Shown here piece after piece: positions 21,653 to 31,234 of a stretch of 64,000 bases of DNA. The translations under genes were made by a program, and so were the position numbers. Source of the DNA: Stutzerimonas stutzeri (GTDB lineage: Bacteria > Pseudomonadota > Gammaproteobacteria > Pseudomonadales > Pseudomonadaceae); the NCBI RefSeq assembly GCF_018138085.1, contig NZ_CP073105.1, positions 3,286,001 to 3,350,000 on the forward strand. Reading direction: 5' to 3'. How positions within the stretch are numbered: position 1 is the first letter of the stretch; every line of letters begins with the position of its first letter. The notes under the pieces are model-generated. The model saw nothing but the letters and a program-made list of their open reading frames with translations, was not told where the DNA came from and searched no databases.

Positions 21653-23104
21653 TTAGCGCGGGAAGGCCGGCGGATTGACTCCAGCCATGTCTTCCATCAC
21701 GCGAACGACCTGGCAGCTATAGCCGAATTCGTTGTCGTACCAGACGTACAGAACAACACGGTTGTCGCTGCAGATCGTCGCTTCGGCGTCGACCACACCG
21801 GCATGGCGGGAGCCAACGAAATCACTGGAAACAACTTCCTGCGAATTGACGTAGTCGATCTGCTTCTGCAGATCCGAGTGCATGGCCATCTGGCGCAGGT
21901 ACTCGTTGATCTCTTCGCGGGTGGTGGCCTTTTCCAGGTTCAGGTTCAGGATCGCCATGGATACGTTGGGCGTCGGGACGCGGATGGCGTTTCCGGTCAG
22001 CTTGCCCTTGAGTACCGGCAGCGCCTTGGCTGCGGCGGTCGCCGCACCCGTCTCGGTGATGACCATGTTCAGCGCCGCGCTACGACCACGACGACTGCCT
22101 TTATGGAAGTTGTCGATCAGGTTCTGGTCGTTGGTATACGAGTGCACGGTCTCGACGTGACCGTTGACGATGCCGTATTGGTCGTTGACCGCTTTGAGCA
22201 CCGGAACGATAGCGTTGGTGGTGCAGGAGGCTGCGGAGACGATCTTGTCATCGGCGGTGATGTCACCATGGTTGATGCCATGCACGATGTTCTTCAGCTC
22301 GCCCTTGCCCGGCGCCGTCAGTACCACGCGGGCAACGCCCGGGCACTTGAGGTGCTGGCCGAGCCCCTCGGCGTCGCGCCATTTGCCGGTGTTGTCGACC
22401 AGCAACGCGTTTTCGATCCCGTACTGGGTGTAATCCACCGAAGACGGGTCGTTGGAGTAGATCACCTGGATCAGGTTGCCATTGGCGGTAATGGTGTTGT
22501 TCTCGGCATCGATATGAATGGTGCCTTCGAACGGACCGTGTACCGAGTCGCGACGCAGCAGACTGGCACGCTTGACCAGGTCGTTGTCGGCACCCTTGCG
22601 CACGACGATCGCGCGCAGACGCAGGCCATCGCCACCGCCGGTCTTTTCGATCAGGATACGTGCCAGCAAACGGCCGATGCGACCGAAGCCGTAGAGCACC
22701 ACGTCAGTGCCCTTGTGCACGCCGGTGGTGTTGCGCTTGCCAGCGACTTCAGCCAGCTCGTCACGGACGAACTGGTCGAGACTGCGACCGTTGCCCTCGG
22801 CCTTGAACTTAGCCACGACCTTGCCCAGGTCGACAGACGCTGCGCCCAGGTTCATGTCGGCCATGGTCGTCAGGATCTGATGCGTTTCGTTGACGCAGAG
22901 TTCGGCTTCGTCAGCCTGGCGGTGACGCGCGAATCGATGCGCCTTGAGCAGTGCGATGACCGAGCGATTGATCAGACCGCGGCCATAGATGGAAGTCACC
23001 ACGTTGTTGTTACGATACAGCTGACCAATCAGCGGAATCATCGCTTCGGCGAGGGCTTCTCGATCAATCCATTCACCAAGACACTGGTCGGGCTTCTGAG
23101 TCAC
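21653..23104 (-). CDS. Glyceraldehyde-3-phosphate dehydrogenase with N-terminal extension (GapB/Gap3 type)
   Basis: NAD(P)-dependent triose-phosphate dehydrogenase of 483 residues. Seen: an N-terminal region of about 130 residues absent from classical GAPDH, then the Rossmann motif GFGRIGR (139-145), the catalytic SAASCTTNA with C294, HSYTNDQNLID, and the C-terminal WYDNEFGYS. The long N-terminus defines a separate pseudomonad/proteobacterial class often linked with gluconeogenesis; that role is from family knowledge, not this sequence. It has its own promoter (23148-23176) with a palindrome in the spacer, and its own terminator. It is divergent from mfd. Confidence 0.93.
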   Translation of the reverse strand: MTQKPDQCLGEWIDREALAEAMIPLIGQLYRNNNVVTSIYGRGLINRSVIALLKAHRFARHRQADEAELCVNETHQILTTMADMNLGAASVDLGKVVAKFKAEGNGRSLDQFVRDELAEVAGKRNTTGVHKGTDVVLYGFGRIGRLLARILIEKTGGGDGLRLRAIVVRKGADNDLVKRASLLRRDSVHGPFEGTIHIDAENNTITANGNLIQVIYSNDPSSVDYTQYGIENALLVDNTGKWRDAEGLGQHLKCPGVARVVLTAPGKGELKNIVHGINHGDITADDKIVSAASCTTNAIVPVLKAVNDQYGIVNGHVETVHSYTNDQNLIDNFHKGSRRGRSAALNMVITETGAATAAAKALPVLKGKLTGNAIRVPTPNVSMAILNLNLEKATTREEINEYLRQMAMHSDLQKQIDYVNSQEVVSSDFVGSRHAGVVDAEATICSDNRVVLYVWYDNEFGYSCQVVRVMEDMAGVNPPAFPR

Positions 23105-23147
23105 GGGCAGTTCCTTCCAACATGTAGGGGCTGATAAAAAGGGCTAC

Positions 23148-23176
23148 ATTATGCCGGCGCACCCTAGCGCCGGCAA
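23148..23176 (-). promoter_or_regulatory. Sigma70-type promoter of the gapB-like gene with palindromic spacer
   Basis: Minus-strand TTGCCG (-35), 17-bp spacer and CATAAT (-10), 44 bp upstream of the start codon. The spacer is almost filled by a perfect 22-bp inverted repeat (GCCGGCGC-N6-GCGCCGGC, 23153-23174), a good place for a repressor or a DNA-distortion activator. Confidence 0.6.
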
Positions 23177-23193
23177 TCTGTGCAGCGGAAACA

Positions 23194-23223
23194 CTGACAG
23201 CGCGCCGCGCGGATAGTTACAAT
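23194..23223 (+). promoter_or_regulatory. Sigma70-type promoter of mfd
   Basis: CTGACA (-35), 18-bp spacer and TACAAT (-10) on the plus strand, 39 bp before the mfd GTG start. It lies back to back with the gap promoter. Confidence 0.5.
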
Positions 23224-23262
23224 CCGGGCGGTCCATTTTTTCGACCGGAGCCACGCCCACTC

Positions 23263-26200
23263 GTGTCCGTATTGCGCCTTCCGCCCATGCCTGCCGCCAG
23301 CGGCAAGCAAACCTGGGGCAACCTTCCTGGAGCCGCGCTGAGCCTGGCCATTGCCGAAGCGGCCAGCAACGCAGAGCGATTCACCCTTCTTCTCACGGCC
23401 GACAGCCAGAGCGCCGAGCGCTTGCAGGACGAGCTCGCTTTTTTCGCGCCTGGACTGCCGGTGCTGCACTTCCCGGACTGGGAAACACTGCCCTACGACG
23501 TCTTTTCGCCGCACCAGGACATCATTTCGCAACGGATCGCGGCGCTGTACCGCCTGCCAGAGCTGACCCACGGCGTGCTGGTAGTCCCCATCACCACGGC
23601 GCTACATAGGCTGGCGCCGAAACGCTTTTTGCTCGGTTCCAGCCTTGTTCTGGATATCGGCCAGAAGCTCGACGTGGAACAGATGCGTTCGCGCCTGGAG
23701 GCGGCCGGCTATCGCTGCGTCGATACCGTTTACGAGCATGGCGAATTTGCCGTGCGCGGCGCGCTGATCGACCTGTTTCCGATGGGCAGCGTCCTGCCCT
23801 ACCGCATCGACCTGTTCGATGACGAGATCGAAACGCTGCGAACCTTCGATCCGGAGAACCAGCGCTCAATCGATAAGGTCGAGTCGATCCGCCTGTTGCC
23901 GGCACGTGAATTTCCCGTCCGGAAAGAGTCGGTAACTGGCTTCCGAGCGCGGTTCCGTGAGCGCTTCGACGTCGACTTCCGCCGTTGCCCGATCTATCAG
24001 GACCTTTCCACCGGCATTACGCCGGCCGGCATCGAGTACTACCTGCCGCTGTTCTTCGACGAGACCTCGACGCTGTTCGACTATCTGCCGGAAGACACCC
24101 AGGTCTTCTCCCTGCCCGGCATCGAGCAGGCTGCCGAGCACTTCTGGAAGGATGTGCGCAGCCGTTACGAGGATCGCCGTGTCGACCCCGAGCGGCCGCT
24201 GCTGCCGCCGGCCGAGCTGTTCATCCCGGTCGAGGATTGCTTCGCCCACCTGAAATCCTGGCCACGCGTCGTGGTCAGCCAGGACGATGTCGAAACCGGC
24301 ATCGGCCGCGAGCGCTTTCCGGCCAGCCGCTTTCCGGAACTGGCCATAGATGCCAAGGCCAGCGAACCGCTGGGCGCGCTGCGGCGCTTCCTTGATGAAT
24401 TTCCCGGCCGAGTGCTGTTCACCGCCGAATCGGCGGGCCGTCGCGAAGTGTTGCTGGAATTGCTGGCGCGTTTGAAGTTGCGCCCCCAGGAAGTGGGCGG
24501 TTGGCCGGAATTCGTCGACAGCAAGGAACGACTGGCAATCACCATCGCGCCGCTGGACGACGGGCTGCTGCTGCAGGACGTGGCGCTGATCGCCGAGAGT
24601 CCGCTGTTCGGCCAGCGGATCATGCAGCGTCGGCGGCGCGAAAAAGGCCGTGATGCCGGCGAGAACGTCATCAAGAACCTCACCGAGCTGCGCGAAGGCG
24701 CCCCGGTGGTGCATATCGATCACGGTGTCGGCCGCTATCAGGGCCTGGTCACGCTGGAAATTGAAGGCCAGGCCGCCGAGTTCCTGATGTTGCAATACGC
24801 AGAGGAAGCCAAGCTCTACGTACCGGTTTCCAGCCTGCATCTCATTGCCCGTTACACCGGCAGCGACGATGCCCTGGCCCCGCTTCACCGCCTGGGCTCG
24901 GAAACCTGGCAGAAGGCCAAGCGCAAGGCCGCCGAGCAGGTCCGCGACGTGGCTGCCGAGCTGCTGGACATCTATGCCCGCCGCGCCGCGCGTGAAGGCC
25001 ACGCCTTCGCCGATCCGCAGGTCGATTACGAAACCTTCAGCGCTGGCTTTCCGTTCGAGGAAACGCCGGACCAGCAGGCAGCCATCGAGGCCGTGCGCAG
25101 CGACATGCTCGCGGCCAAGCCGATGGATCGCCTGATCTGCGGTGACGTCGGCTTCGGCAAGACCGAAGTGGCCATGCGCGCCGCCTTCATCGCGGTGCAC
25201 AGCGGCAAGCAGGTCGCGGTGTTGGTGCCGACCACCTTGCTCGCCCAGCAGCACTACAACAGCTTCCGCGACCGCTTCGCCGACTGGCCGGTGCGTGTCG
25301 AGGTGATGAGCCGCTTCAAGTCGGCCAAGGAAATCCAGGCGGCGGTGCAGGAACTGGCCGAAGGCAAGGTGGATATCCTCATCGGCACCCACAAGCTGCT
25401 GCAGGACGACGTCAAGTTCACCAACCTGGGGCTGGTGATCATCGACGAGGAGCACCGCTTCGGCGTGCGCCAGAAGGAGCAGCTCAAGGCACTGCGCAGC
25501 GAGGTGGATATCCTCACCCTCACCGCCACGCCGATTCCGCGGACGCTGAACATGGCGGTCGCCGGCATGCGCGACCTGTCCATCATCGCCACGCCGCCGG
25601 CGCGCCGGTTGTCGGTGCGTACCTTCGTGATGGAGCAACAGGACGCGGTAATAAAAGAGGCGCTGCTGCGCGAGCTGCTGCGCGGCGGCCAGGTCTACTA
25701 CTTGCACAACGACGTCAAGACCATCGAGAAATGCGCCGCCGACATCGCCGCGCTGGTGCCAGAGGCCCGCATCGGCGTCGGCCACGGACAGATGCGCGAG
25801 CGCGAACTCGAACAGGTGATGGGCGACTTCTACCACAAGCGATTCAACGTGCTGATCGCCTCGACCATCATCGAGACCGGCATCGACGTGCCGAGCGCCA
25901 ACACCATCATCATCGAGCGTGCCGACAAGTTCGGCCTGGCCCAGTTGCATCAGCTGCGCGGCCGGGTCGGGCGCAGTCACCACCAGGCCTATGCCTACCT
26001 GCTGACGCCGCCGCGCAAGGCCATGACCGACGACGCACAGAAGCGCCTGGAAGCCATCGCCAACGCGCAGGATCTGGGCGCGGGCTTCGTCCTGGCCACC
26101 CACGACCTGGAAATCCGCGGCGCGGGCGAACTGCTGGGCGACGGCCAGAGCGGCCAGATCCAGGCGGTCGGCTTCACCCTGTACATGGAAATGCTCGAGC

Positions 26201-26703
26201 GTGCGGTCAAGTCGATCCAGAAGGGCGAACAACCGAACCTCGACCAGCCGCTGGGCGGCGGACCGGAGATCAACCTGCGCCTGCCGGCGCTGATCCCCGA
26301 GGACTACCTGCCGGACGTACATGCGCGGTTGATCCTTTACAAGCGCATCGCCAACGCCACCGACGAGGACGGCCTCAAGGAGCTGCAGGTCGAGATGATC
26401 GACCGCTTCGGCCTGCTGCCTGAGCCGACCAAGAACCTGGTCCGCCTGACGCTGCTGAAACTGCACGCCGAGAAGCTAGGCATCACCAAGATCGACGCTG
26501 GCCCGCAGGGCGGCCGCATCGAGTTCGCCGCCGATACCAGCGTCGATCCGATGGTGCTGATCAAGCTGATCCAGAGCCAGCCCAAACGCTACAAGTTCGA
26601 AGGCGCGACGGTGTTCAAATTCCAGGTACCGATGGAACGACCGGAGGAGCGCTTCAACACGCTCGAGGCGTTGCTGGAACGCCTGTCAGCGGACAAGGGC
26701 TGA
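23263..26703 (+). CDS. mfd: Transcription-repair coupling factor Mfd
   Basis: DNA translocase that removes stalled RNA polymerase at lesions and recruits UvrA. 1146 residues, full length. Seen in order: UvrB-homology N-terminal modules (LPDWETLPYDVFSPHQD), the CarD-like RNA-polymerase interaction domain (GAPVVHIDHGVGRYQGL), the RecG-like motor with Walker A GDVGFGKTEVA (around residue 626) and DEEHRFG (around 727), TATPIPRTL, and the C-terminal TRCF domain. The start is GTG at 23263. Codon use and GC match the surroundings. Confidence 0.98.
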   Translation: MSVLRLPPMPAASGKQTWGNLPGAALSLAIAEAASNAERFTLLLTADSQSAERLQDELAFFAPGLPVLHFPDWETLPYDVFSPHQDIISQRIAALYRLPELTHGVLVVPITTALHRLAPKRFLLGSSLVLDIGQKLDVEQMRSRLEAAGYRCVDTVYEHGEFAVRGALIDLFPMGSVLPYRIDLFDDEIETLRTFDPENQRSIDKVESIRLLPAREFPVRKESVTGFRARFRERFDVDFRRCPIYQDLSTGITPAGIEYYLPLFFDETSTLFDYLPEDTQVFSLPGIEQAAEHFWKDVRSRYEDRRVDPERPLLPPAELFIPVEDCFAHLKSWPRVVVSQDDVETGIGRERFPASRFPELAIDAKASEPLGALRRFLDEFPGRVLFTAESAGRREVLLELLARLKLRPQEVGGWPEFVDSKERLAITIAPLDDGLLLQDVALIAESPLFGQRIMQRRRREKGRDAGENVIKNLTELREGAPVVHIDHGVGRYQGLVTLEIEGQAAEFLMLQYAEEAKLYVPVSSLHLIARYTGSDDALAPLHRLGSETWQKAKRKAAEQVRDVAAELLDIYARRAAREGHAFADPQVDYETFSAGFPFEETPDQQAAIEAVRSDMLAAKPMDRLICGDVGFGKTEVAMRAAFIAVHSGKQVAVLVPTTLLAQQHYNSFRDRFADWPVRVEVMSRFKSAKEIQAAVQELAEGKVDILIGTHKLLQDDVKFTNLGLVIIDEEHRFGVRQKEQLKALRSEVDILTLTATPIPRTLNMAVAGMRDLSIIATPPARRLSVRTFVMEQQDAVIKEALLRELLRGGQVYYLHNDVKTIEKCAADIAALVPEARIGVGHGQMRERELEQVMGDFYHKRFNVLIASTIIETGIDVPSANTIIIERADKFGLAQLHQLRGRVGRSHHQAYAYLLTPPRKAMTDDAQKRLEAIANAQDLGAGFVLATHDLEIRGAGELLGDGQSGQIQAVGFTLYMEMLERAVKSIQKGEQPNLDQPLGGGPEINLRLPALIPEDYLPDVHARLILYKRIANATDEDGLKELQVEMIDRFGLLPEPTKNLVRLTLLKLHAEKLGITKIDAGPQGGRIEFAADTSVDPMVLIKLIQSQPKRYKFEGATVFKFQVPMERPEERFNTLEALLERLSADKG

Positions 26704-26748
26704 GCATGCCGAGGTTGCACATGATGTCCACCCGAATTGCCGCGAACG

Positions 26749-29700
26749 ATGCCCGGTAGCTTTCTCGCCTCGTTGCCGACGGGCTGGTCGCTGCTGTTTT
26801 CGGACAACGCAATGATGCGCGGCGAGCAGTACGCCGACGAACAGCGCATCAGGATCCTCAGGGAGGACAGCCACTTCGTCGAATCGACCTGCAACGGCTC
26901 CAGAGGCAGCCTGTATCGGCAATCGCTGCAGCTGTCGCGCGACAGCAGGCTCAGCTGCGTATGCAGCTGCCCGGTGGGGCTGAACTGCAAGCATTGCGCA
27001 GCCCTCATCTTCACGCTGCAAAGCCAGGCCAGACAGCGGCCGGCGGACGAAGCCGTGCCAGACGACGGGGGATTTCCGGGCACGCTGGAACGCTGGCTGT
27101 CGCAACTGCCCAACGCGCTGGGCGGCGACTCGCAAGCAGGCCCGGGCTGGTGTCTTCACTACCTGCTGACCCCAGACACCCATGTCGAAACCTTCAAGGT
27201 GCGCCTGCGCAAGGATGGCAGCCCGGGCGAGCGGCAGCCCTTTTACGGCATGCGTGAGGCGAGCTTTCGGCAACCGAGCTTCATGACCCCGCTGGATCTG
27301 CGCATCGCGGCCCTGGTGTCGCTGATCCGCGTATCCGGTAGCGGCTTCATGCTCGACGGTGAGAATGGCGGCGAGACGCTGCGCCTCATCCTCGAAACCG
27401 GCCGCGCCTATCTCGATTGGGATAAACCGGCTCTGCAGCCTGGTCGGTCGCGGCAGGCACGCTTCCACTGGGCGCAACGCCCTGACGGCGCTTACCAGCC
27501 CGAACTGGTCATGAGCGACGAACAAGCCAAGCGACTGGAGGCCATCGATCCGCTGTATTACCTCGACAGGGAGCGAAACGAAGTCGGGTTGCTGGACCAC
27601 GGCCTGCCGGCGCCACTGGCCCGGCACCTGCTCGAAGCGCCCCCGGTGCCGTCCGCGCAGGCAGCACTGTTCAGCCTGACGCTGAACGAGATCGCGCCAC
27701 AGTTGCCGGCACCGGCCAAGGCGGTGGAAGAGCGGACCGATGACGTCGCGCCCGTCCCGCGTCTGACGCTGGGCAGCCATCACGCCGTCAACTACCAACC
27801 GAGCAGCGGCCGCATGGTGGGCGAGCACCAGCACCGTGCCGGCCTGAGTTTCGTCTATGGCGCGACGGCGCTACACGGCAAGGCCAAGCCCGGCCAGCGC
27901 GTACGCCACGTCGAGAACGGTCGGGTGATGAGCATTCTTCGCCAGCCTGACGCCGAGCAGGCGCTGCGCCAACAGATGACGGCACTCGGGTTCCGGCCGG
28001 CGCTGCGCCAAAGCCAGGCGCTGCCCAAGGACTCGGCGGAAATGTTCGAACTGCCCAGCGAGGCGGCCTGGCTGCAATTCGCCCAGACGCAGCTGCCGGC
28101 ATTACGCGACCAGGGCTGGCAGATACAGATGCAGCCGGGCTTCGCCTACGATCTGACGCCGGTGGATGCCTGGTACGTGGACGTCGACGAGGCGCCCGAG
28201 CACAGCTGGTTCGATCTGGAGCTGGGCATCATCGTCGACGGCGAACGGATCAGCCTGCTGCCGGTTTTGCTCGGCCTGATCCGCCGCAGCCCGGCGCTGC
28301 TATCGCCCCAGGCGCTGGCGCAGCGCGACGACGACGAAACCCTGCGCGTCCAGCTCGACAAGCGTCGCGACAATGACGAGCTGCCGCTGCAAGTCCTGCT
28401 GCCCTTCGGACGCCTGAAACCCATCCTCGCCACCCTCTCGGAACTCTATCTGCGCGAGCAGCCAGCTGGCGAGCCGCTGCGCCTGGGACACGCCGATGCG
28501 GCGCGGCTGGCGCAGCTCGATGCCCTCGAAATGCAGTGGCATGGTGGCGAACACCTGCGCGAATTCGCCCAGCGTCTGTGCGACTATCGCCAGCAGTCCG
28601 TCGCGCTGCCGAGCAGCCTCGACGCCCAATTGCGCCCCTATCAGGTGGACGGTTTGCGCTGGATGCAGACACTGCGCGCGCTCGGCATCGGCGGCGTGCT
28701 GGGCGACGACATGGGGTTGGGCAAGACGCTGCAGACCCTCGCCCACCTGCTGCTGGAAAAGGAATCGGGACGCATGGATCGCCCCTCTCTGGTGGTCATG
28801 CCGACCAGCCTGATTCCCAACTGGCAGGACGAAGCCGCGCGCTTCGCCCCCGGATTGAAGATCGCCACCCTGCACGGCACGGCGCGCCAGCAGTATTTCG
28901 AGCGCCTCGGCGAATTCGACGTGCTGCTGACCACCTATGCGCTGCTGCCCCGCGACATCGAGCGGCTCGCGGACACGCCGCTGCACGTGCTTGTTCTCGA
29001 CGAAGCGCAGAACATCAAGAACGCCAGCAGCAAGGCCGCTCAGGCGGCTGGACGGCTGAACGCCCGCCAGCGCCTATGCCTGACCGGTACGCCACTGGAA
29101 AACCACCTGGGTGAGCTCTGGTCACTGTTCAATTTCCTTATCCCCGGCTGGCTGGGCGACGCCAAACGCTTCACCCGCGAATACCGGACTCCGATCGAGA
29201 AGAACGGCGACACCGACCGCCTGCAACACCTCATCGCGCGCATCAAGCCGTTCCTGCTCAGACGGCGAAAGGAACAGGTAGCCAGCGAGCTGCCGGCCAA
29301 GACCGAAATACTCCATTGGGTCGAGCTGAGCCCGGCCCAGCGTGATTTCTACGAGACCGTACGGCTTGCCATGGACAGCCGGGTTCGCGCGGAAATCGAC
29401 AGCAAGGGCCTGGCGCGCAGCCAGATCGTCATCCTCGACGCGCTGCTCAAGTTGCGGCAGGTCTGTTGCGACCTGCGCCTGGTCAAGGGTGACCTGGCCA
29501 AACCCGCTCGGGGCAGCACCTCGGGCAAGCTCGAAAGCCTGATGCAGATGCTTACCGAGCAGCTTGCCGAAGGCCGTCGCATCCTGCTGTTCTCCCAGTT
29601 CACCTCGATGCTGGCGCTGATCGAAGAGGAACTTCGCACCCGCGCCATCGACTACGTGCAGATTACCGGCGACACCCAGGACCGGCGGACCCCGGTCCGG

Positions 29701-30033
29701 CGCTTTCAGAATGGCGACGTGTCGCTGTTCCTGATCAGTCTCAAGGCCGGCGGCACCGGCCTGAACCTGACAGCCGCCGATACCGTGATCCACTACGATC
29801 CCTGGTGGAACCCGGCGGCGGAAAACCAGGCGACCGACCGCGCCCATCGCATCGGCCAGGACAAGCCGGTGTTCGTCTACAAGCTGATCGCGCGCGACAC
29901 GGTCGAGGAGAAGATTCAACAGCTGCAACGACGCAAGGCGGACCTGGCGGCGGGCATCCTGGATGCCGGAAACACCGCCAACTGGCAACTGGATCCCGCC
30001 GACATCGAAGCGCTCTTCGCCCCGCTGCCATAG
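26749..30033 (+). CDS. SWIM zinc-finger / SNF2-family helicase
   Basis: A 1094-residue protein (from the ATG at 26749; a TTG four codons earlier is also possible). Seen in order: a SWIM-type zinc finger CSCPVGLNCKH (CxCx5CxH) near residue 75, a long middle region without motifs I recognise (about 100-600), the SNF2 ATPase lobe with GDDMGLGKTLQTL and Walker B LDEAQNIKN, and the second lobe with LLFSQFTSML, LISLKAGGTGLNLT and DRAHRIGQ. Such bacterial SWI2/SNF2 proteins (HepA-like class) are thought to remodel protein-DNA or polymerase complexes; some are near defence genes. It lies 45 bp after mfd in the same direction and 12 bp before a GNAT gene. Confidence 0.93.
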   Translation: MPGSFLASLPTGWSLLFSDNAMMRGEQYADEQRIRILREDSHFVESTCNGSRGSLYRQSLQLSRDSRLSCVCSCPVGLNCKHCAALIFTLQSQARQRPADEAVPDDGGFPGTLERWLSQLPNALGGDSQAGPGWCLHYLLTPDTHVETFKVRLRKDGSPGERQPFYGMREASFRQPSFMTPLDLRIAALVSLIRVSGSGFMLDGENGGETLRLILETGRAYLDWDKPALQPGRSRQARFHWAQRPDGAYQPELVMSDEQAKRLEAIDPLYYLDRERNEVGLLDHGLPAPLARHLLEAPPVPSAQAALFSLTLNEIAPQLPAPAKAVEERTDDVAPVPRLTLGSHHAVNYQPSSGRMVGEHQHRAGLSFVYGATALHGKAKPGQRVRHVENGRVMSILRQPDAEQALRQQMTALGFRPALRQSQALPKDSAEMFELPSEAAWLQFAQTQLPALRDQGWQIQMQPGFAYDLTPVDAWYVDVDEAPEHSWFDLELGIIVDGERISLLPVLLGLIRRSPALLSPQALAQRDDDETLRVQLDKRRDNDELPLQVLLPFGRLKPILATLSELYLREQPAGEPLRLGHADAARLAQLDALEMQWHGGEHLREFAQRLCDYRQQSVALPSSLDAQLRPYQVDGLRWMQTLRALGIGGVLGDDMGLGKTLQTLAHLLLEKESGRMDRPSLVVMPTSLIPNWQDEAARFAPGLKIATLHGTARQQYFERLGEFDVLLTTYALLPRDIERLADTPLHVLVLDEAQNIKNASSKAAQAAGRLNARQRLCLTGTPLENHLGELWSLFNFLIPGWLGDAKRFTREYRTPIEKNGDTDRLQHLIARIKPFLLRRRKEQVASELPAKTEILHWVELSPAQRDFYETVRLAMDSRVRAEIDSKGLARSQIVILDALLKLRQVCCDLRLVKGDLAKPARGSTSGKLESLMQMLTEQLAEGRRILLFSQFTSMLALIEEELRTRAIDYVQITGDTQDRRTPVRRFQNGDVSLFLISLKAGGTGLNLTAADTVIHYDPWWNPAAENQATDRAHRIGQDKPVFVYKLIARDTVEEKIQQLQRRKADLAAGILDAGNTANWQLDPADIEALFAPLP

Positions 30034-30045
30034 GAAGTCGCCGAC

Positions 30046-30531
30046 ATGCGCAGACTCGCTACGCCCGCCGACTTCGACCGCGTCTACGACATCTACATGC
30101 ATGACGAAGTGGTGCCCTATCTCGGCTTCGATCCCATGCCGCGCGAAGCCTTCGGCCGGGTCTTCGATCCCTTGTTCGACAGCGGATGCTTCTACGTCTA
30201 CGAGCTCGAGCATCGGGTGCAGGGTTTCTACAAGGCGCAACGGCACATCGGCCGCGCCGCGCATGTCGCTTATATCGGCACCCTGGCCGTGGCGCCAGAG
30301 GTCAAGGGACGCGGCGTGGCCAGGGCGATGTTCGAGGATGCCATCGCCCGGTTACGTCGCGCTGGCATTCGCAGAGTCGAATTGACGGTCGAAGCGGATA
30401 ACCTACGCGCCATCGCGTTCTATCAACGCTTCGGTTTCAGCCACGAAGGCACCCAGCGTGCCGCGTACAAGCGCGCCGACGACGACCGCTACGTGGACGA
30501 ACTCATGTACGGATTGCTGCTGAACGACTGA
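30046..30531 (+). CDS. GNAT family N-acetyltransferase
   Basis: A 161-residue acetyl-CoA-dependent acyltransferase. Seen: the acetyl-CoA signature region IGTLAVAPEVKGRGVARAMF, then RRVELTVEADNLRAIAFYQRFGF with the typical beta5-alpha4 end of the fold. The N-terminus (MRRLATPADFDRVYDIYMHDEV) is the usual RxAxxxD start. Substrate unknown. It follows the SNF2 gene by 12 nt and is convergent with wrbA. Confidence 0.88.
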   Translation: MRRLATPADFDRVYDIYMHDEVVPYLGFDPMPREAFGRVFDPLFDSGCFYVYELEHRVQGFYKAQRHIGRAAHVAYIGTLAVAPEVKGRGVARAMFEDAIARLRRAGIRRVELTVEADNLRAIAFYQRFGFSHEGTQRAAYKRADDDRYVDELMYGLLLND

Positions 30532-30542
30532 GGCGGATGGCG

Positions 30543-30574
30543 CGCAGCGCCCGGTATCGACCGCGGGCGCTGCG
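30543..30574. terminator. Bidirectional hairpin between the GNAT gene and wrbA
   Basis: A perfect 11-bp inverted repeat (CGCAGCGCCCG / CGGGCGCTGCG) with a 10-nt loop sits between two convergent stop codons (30531 and 30583). No T-run follows on either side. Confidence 0.5.
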
Positions 30575-30582
30575 TCGTACGA

Positions 30583-31182
30583 TCAGCCCTTGAGCTTGAC
30601 CGTGGTCTGGGCCACCAGCTCGCCCTGATAGCGGGCAATGGTCAGCTCCTTGTTCGATGGCTGACGCGAGCCGTCACCACCGGCGATGGTCGAGGCGCCG
30701 TACGGCGTACCGCCATTGACCTCGGAGATATCGAAGAACTCGCCGATGCCATAACCGGTAGGCACGATGATCATTCCGTGATGCGCCAGTGTGGTCCAGG
30801 TCGAGGTGATGGTCATCTCCTGGCCGCCACCGGTACCCGTGGAGGTGAACACGCTGGCGACCTTGCCGTGCAGTGCGCCTTTGGCCCAGAGCCCGCCGGT
30901 CTGGTCGAGGAAGTTGCGCATCTGTCCGGACATGTTGCCGAAGCGAGTCGGCGTGCCGAAGATGATCGCATCGTAATCGGCCAGCTCCGCAGGGCTGGCG
31001 ACCGGCGCCGGTTGATCGACCTTGCCGCCGGCGTTCTTGAACGCCTCCTGCGGCATGGTTTCCGGCACTCGCTTGACCGTGACTTCAGCGCCGTCGACTC
31101 GACGTGCGCCTTCGGCTACCGCGTTGGCCATGGTTTCGATGTGGCCATACATCGAGTGATACAGCACGAGAATCTTCGCCAT
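30583..31182 (-). CDS. wrbA: NAD(P)H:quinone oxidoreductase WrbA
   Basis: Cytoplasmic flavodoxin-like FMN enzyme (199 aa) that reduces quinones by two electrons. Seen: FMN loop [13 protein letters not shown], the [19 protein letters not shown] block, and [11 protein letters not shown], all diagnostic of WrbA. The ATG at 31182 has AGGAGG 8 nt upstream. It lies downstream of a pirin gene in the same direction, 52 bp apart, a combination seen in other pseudomonads and probably a redox-stress unit. Confidence 0.95.
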   Translation of the reverse strand: MAKILVLYHSMYGHIETMANAVAEGARRVDGAEVTVKRVPETMPQEAFKNAGGKVDQPAPVASPAELADYDAIIFGTPTRFGNMSGQMRNFLDQTGGLWAKGALHGKVASVFTSTGTGGGQEMTITSTWTTLAHHGMIIVPTGYGIGEFFDISEVNGGTPYGASTIAGGDGSRQPSNKELTIARYQGELVAQTTVKLKG

Positions 31183-31234
31183 CTCTGTTGCCTCCTGGTT
31201 GGATTGTGTTCCGGTTGATTCGTCAGCGGTTGGC

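Noticed and set aside
23866..26466. Long minus-strand open frame (about 866 codons) opposite mfd
   Set aside because: It is antisense to a perfectly conserved mfd; its translation is His/Gln/Arg-rich with no family motif, as expected of a codon-bias shadow in GC-rich DNA.
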